Notes under the pieces: generated by a model | The model's database searches: none | What the model was told of the DNA's origin: nothing | Seen by the model: the letters and a program-made list of their open reading frames with translations, nothing else | DNA from: Atrichornis clamosus | Lineage: Eukaryota; Chordata; Aves; Passeriformes; Menuridae | Direction of reading: 5' to 3' | DNA length: 64,000 nucleotides | NCBI GenBank assembly: GCA_013400975.1 | Contig: WBMZ01003492.1 | Location: 1 to 64,000 of the forward strand | Position numbers and translations under genes: made by a program | Part shown: positions 59,992-64,000 of the stretch, piece after piece | Position numbering within the stretch: the stretch's first letter is position 1 | How the letters are laid out: each line of letters begins with the position of its first letter

Positions 59992-62822
59992 CTACCTTTT
60001 GCAAAGTACAATGTAAAACTTTTATTTTCAAGATGAAATATAAAGGTCATAACTTGGGAGTTATAAAATGTATTTTTTGATAGTGCTTTCTGCAACACAA
60101 AGGCAGCAGCTTGGTTTTTATGCTATCCTGTTTTACATCCTGAATATTTTGCAGTCAAATAAAACAAAGAAGAAAAGATCTTTTTGACCATTGAGTAGTG
60201 TGTATGTCCTACAAGGTAGTAGATACCTTTCTCTGAAAGATACTTCTTCCATTATCTCAGTAGCCTGTGAATATTAACTACCAGACTGAGCTTCAATAAC
60301 AATTTTTCTAATTGATTCCTAGGAGATAGTATTTTCTATAACCAGTTCAAAGGATATCAGTCATAAACAAACTGAAAGACACTACCATAATATAAATAAT
60401 ATTGAAAATACTTTTGATACATAAAACATTAAGTAGGAGAATTGAACCAATAAAAAACTGAGTTATAGTCCCTATCTTTGCAGATTTTATTATTATTATA
60501 TTTATTATTTTAAAAGTTAGTTCAAAGAACAGAAATAAAAACTTTGAATGCTTAATACTACCGTTGTTTCCTCAATGCTCCATGTCTTCATAGTGCCTCT
60601 TGGAAGGCAATTAAACGAATATACTGTCAGTCATGAGGAAATGGAATTGGTGGATGCACCAAGAAGCATGTAACCAGCACCTCTTAATTATAATGATATT
60701 TCACAATTTACATTCCCAATCTTTACAAGAGATTTGAGGCATTCTAATTTTCTTCTGCCTTGAAGCTGTTTCATTTTAGTCAATAAATTCCATGAGGTTT
60801 CCTAACGTAGGGCTCAAATTGAATCTTAATTACCAGGCTGATCTGATAGATGAAAAAATTTCAATTTTCAGAAGTGTCATATAGTATGTGAAACTCTGCT
60901 TTGAATTCCATATGGTGAACAATCCCTTAAACCTCAATTACAACTTGACTTTTGAGTCACTCACTCTTCTGCTCTGGCACTACAGTCATAAGTTTAATGG
61001 TATATACTTAGTCACTGGAAAAAAATATTAAAATGCTGGCTTGCCCAGTATTAGTCTCTCTTTTTCTCTCTGCTACTCTTCATTCTCTTTGCAGCTGTAT
61101 GCAAACTTTAACATGAATACTAATCAGCTATGTCTTGCGTTTTTCTCCAAAAATAACAAAATACTATATATGTTTTACAAAGAAATATACATCAATGATT
61201 GAATTCATTTACCAATAGAACAGTACAAGGCAAGTAACAGCTTTCAAAGAATACTACATTTAAAGCAAAGTAAAATAAATGACTGTACCACACTATTTAG
61301 ATAATTTTTCTATATATTAAGTTTAATCCATGCAAGGTCCTGGTTCTTTATCTTTGATATTTGGGTGATCATTTCCTTTTTCATTTTTGTTTGTTTGTTT
61401 TGGTACCTAATGCCTTAATAAAAAATATTTTCTTGTATCTTGTCAAGGACTTCATCATATCTAGTAGTCAGTCCACCCTACTTTCTATTCCTTTTCACTT
61501 GTTTCACTGGTCTTCATTCTAATTTGTGTAACACTAGATTAGTTCCAGATGAGTAATGCCTTTTTTGTTTTCAGATATTTATTAGTTTTCTTCCCTTAAA
61601 ATATTACCTGACACAAATATCTTGGAGACATCATTAACATCTAAATAACAGTGCTTTCTGCACATTCTTTTAAATATTATTTATTTATGATATGCTGATT
61701 AAGCCTTTGGGAATCTTCATCTACAACTGTAGTTATATTTGAGCTGTATAGAGAAAAGTTATTGAAATATAAATGTTTAATAAAAGGCAATTGATGAAAG
61801 CAACAAAATAAATCATCAACTTAGGAATAAGGGATAGTTACGTAGATCAAATTTCTTCCCTTGGAGTGATGGTCCTTGCTTTATAAAAGTTAAAAATGTG
61901 CTAATTTTTAACTCTGACCAATAGTATTTTGAGTTTATATCTGTTTAATATCTGCTGTTGTCATTAGCAATTTCAGACCCTTTAATTTAAACAAACAAAA
62001 AAATTAGCCCAAATAACTAATGTGCTGAAATTTTATTTACTTTGCAACTTCACTATAATTGTTGTCCAATATTATGAATCTCTTTTTTTAGTCTGAGTTA
62101 GCTTTTTTTTCTTATTAATGTCCTCAGCTTCTGCAAATTAAGGATATGCTATTTTCTATCAGGATTTCTATTAGCTAAATCTAGCCCTTAGCATCATACC
62201 CTTGAAGGTATCCCAGGGAACCACTATTCATTCTGTAAGCTGAGATATTGCTATCCCTTTGCTGCACATTGTCAGCTGTTTCCAGTCAATGTGAGATTAT
62301 CTCCATACATATCACCTAAATTAATTTTGACTCTGCCACTTTGAAGAGAGGTAGCCTTTAAAATGAATTGCTTGGGGATTTGAAATATGGCTTACAGATC
62401 CCAGAACTATGATTTTCAGTTTTCTGCTGTTCTCCAGAGATCTGAAGTCATCCCAGACACTCTAAAGCATTTATTTTCAAATATCTCAGCAAATTAGAGA
62501 AACTATTCCTCTGCTTGCTCTTATCTTGGTCATGCATGTTGCTCTACAAAGTTTTTCTCTGAACAACAGGTATTTCATTTTCCCTGATTCATGGTTGATA
62601 CACTTGTATTATCAGTGCAGATCACACACAGTGAATTCCTGAACTTAATTCCACTGGTCATTAATACCAAAGCCTGATAATGTTTGCATTACTGAAGAGG
62701 CTGCCCAGGTATCCCAGGCCTGGGTGCAAAGAGATTTCAGTTTCCTGACAAGTGTCTGTGTGAAAGCAAGGCTTTCTCAAGGACGCTGCAGGAAAACAAT
62801 TTAGAAGTATTGTAAACTATGG
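59104..62822. other. Largely unique AT-rich sequence
   Basis: 3.7 kb with no gene or mobile element recognised. It contains a (GT)15 microsatellite at 59959-59988. Non-repetitive stretches at 60580-60990 and 61950-62420 have many ATTA/TAAT-type motifs and few low-complexity runs, a texture that can mark conserved noncoding sequence but is not proof. Confidence 0.5.
59959..59988. repeat. (GT)15 microsatellite
   Basis: Thirty uninterrupted bases of GT, the longest perfect dinucleotide repeat in the window and so a likely polymorphic marker. Confidence 0.97.
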
Positions 62823-63034
62823 TCTTGTTATGAGACCAAAGAAGAAAACACATGAGGTAAGAGTTACTGGGTCCAGCCAATCCCTCTGGGGGGTGGTTGG
62901 TCAGTGAACCAATGACCTTATGTTAGTCCAGCGTGCTAAGGTATATAAGCACCTTTGTAAATATAATAAGGAGGTCGGTTTTCCATCTACATAAGGCCGT
63001 CCGTGTCGTTGGTTATCGGCTCACTAGCGACACA
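62823..63034 (+). mobile_element. Short CpG-rich solo ERV LTR
   Basis: Two CCAAT boxes (ccagccaatcc at about 62874; gaaccaatga at about 62917) are followed by a TATA box (gtatataagc at 62941), an ataataag polyadenylation-type motif at 62963, and a U5-like block with CpGs that ends gcgacaca. The 212-base element is flanked by exact tatgg copies (62818-62822 and 63035-63039), or by 6-bp copies with one mismatch, as expected of a target duplication. The first bases read TC rather than TG, presumably a point mutation. Short length and layout recall alpha-/betaretrovirus-type LTRs. No internal genes adjoin. Seven CpGs in its 3' half suggest a relatively recent insertion. Confidence 0.7.
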
Positions 63035-63039
63035 TATGG

Positions 63040-63639
63040 ATAGAATCATATGAATGAAATTATTTAGTTAATTACAAAGTCCATTTTTAGATAGTTTTAT
63101 ATAAACATCATAAACAATTAAAAAAAAAAAACCCTTCTCTTTTACTTTAAAGTTTTCTGGTCTAATGATAGAAATATATATGTTTCATTTTGCTGTGTAC
63201 TTTGACAAGCACCTTCACTTTTAAACAATAATATTTTTTTCCTGATGCAGAGCAGAGACTCCGTGGCAACAAGACAGTTTGAAACAGAAAAGACATAGGC
63301 AGGAGACACAGATGGTCTGTTTTCAGAAAGTCTCAAAGCTAATAGGTAGGAGAACAGCATGTGTAAAGCAGGGTCTAAAGAATTTTACTTTATTTGAAAC
63401 AGCATATAAACATGCAAGCAATCCTTCCAATGTCAGTGGGTCAACTCATCTTCAACAAAGTATAAAGTCTTGCAATTTAACTGTAAAGCTTTTATTACTA
63501 TTTTATTAGGATAACTGAAAAAGGCTTTTAATGTCTCTGCTTGAATGTAAAACACTAGCTGAAACGACAGGATTGAAATCCCTGTGTCACTGAAACCAGA
63601 GACGGCTTTGTTCACTGCTCTTCTCTAAGATGAGGATGA
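63040..63639. other. Sequence without recognised feature
   Basis: 600 bases between two LTRs. Small ORFs of 60-76 codons overlap on both strands and show no motif. A poly(A) run lies at about 63119-63131. Confidence 0.55.
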
Positions 63640-64000
63640 ACATGACTCACTGTTCTCTAAACACACCTGAAGTTCCAGGTGTTCTGCCCTGCCCAGGACG
63701 GCAAGGCCTTATCACATGTAAGTGACTTGGGAAGACAAATGCCATCACTCCAAAGGTCCCACCAATTTCCTCCTTCTTCCCCCACTTTAAATACTGAGCA
63801 TAATGTCTGGAATATCCTTTTGATCTGCTTGTGTCACCTGTCCTGGCTGTGTCTCCTTCCAGTCTCCCATGAACCCTCAACTTTTTCATCAATATGTCAG
63901 TACAAAAAGCAGAAAAGGCCTACGCTTTGTGCAGGTCCTGCTCAGCAATAACAATAACATCTCTATATTGTTAATCTTGTGTTCAGCACAAATCAAAACT
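63640..64000 (-). mobile_element. ERV LTR family B, truncated by window end
   Basis: The blocks gacttgggaagacaaatgcc, tgtcctggctgtgtctcctt, aaaagcagaaaaggcctacg, gtcctgctcagcaataacaa and ttcagcacaaatcaaaact are colinear with the LTR at 35531-36136. Orientation is minus. The expected TATA position reads tttaaatac on the plus strand (63786). The first 35 bases align poorly, so the left edge is approximate. The last 60 or so bases, holding the LTR 5' end, lie beyond the window. The 90-codon and 81-codon ORFs here are incidental. Confidence 0.82.

Noticed and set aside
1..64000. tRNA, snRNA and rRNA genes
   Set aside because: Looked for characteristic tRNA boxes and U6, Y and 7SK-like starts while reading; none recognised, though a covariance-model search was not possible.

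Overview
This window looks like gene-poor avian nuclear DNA: intergenic or deep intronic sequence from a bird, probably a neoavian. The evidence is many CR1 LINE fragments ending in the typical ATTCTATGATTCT-type 3' tail, several ERV long terminal repeats of families I recognise from bird genomes, high AT content, and no long open reading frame. The longest ORFs are about 120-130 codons, and the longest of all lies inside an LTR. I found no convincing protein-coding gene, tRNA, rRNA, CRISPR array or bacterial-type operon. Family names come from recalled consensus sequences, not a database search.

Layout. 1-374: the 3' end of one LTR family (A) abutting a fragment of a second family (B), probably a nested insertion. 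2830-3620 and 7588-7830: very old, decayed CR1-like LINE copies. 4025-5368: a CR1 with endonuclease and reverse transcriptase remnants. 6449-6845: a CR1 ORF2 linker fragment. 8581-8692: a CR1 tail on the minus strand. 9890-12091: a repeat cluster holding a rare CR1 ORF1 remnant, a plus-strand LTR B fragment and two CR1 tails in opposite orientation. 12092-16635: apparently unique. 16636-18478: a minus-strand CR1 split by about 1.2 kb of LTR-like DNA. 18479-33010: mostly unique, with one CR1 tail at 23446, a candidate 42-nt exon at 20678 and a weak LTR-like segment near 30000. 33011-33615: a CR1 with an internal insertion. 35531-36136: a nearly complete solo LTR B. 44913-45587: a CR1 tail. 48501-49105: an LTR-like element. 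54745-56077: two CR1 fragments. 58107-59103: a complete solo LTR A with matching flanks. 62823-63034: a short, CpG-rich solo LTR. 63640-64000: another LTR B, cut by the window end.

The elements do not form a pathway. Their order and nesting record insertions of CR1 and ERV LTRs, followed by decay and LTR-LTR recombination. All recognisable LINE reading frames are broken, and no retroviral gag, pol or env was recognised, so every LTR here is solo or a fragment. The most interesting items are the short young-looking LTR at 62.8 kb, the split CR1 at 17.1-18.4 kb, the CR1 ORF1 remnant, the paired palindromes at 54977-55007 and the candidate small exon at 20.7 kb. I saw no clear sign of an undescribed biological system.
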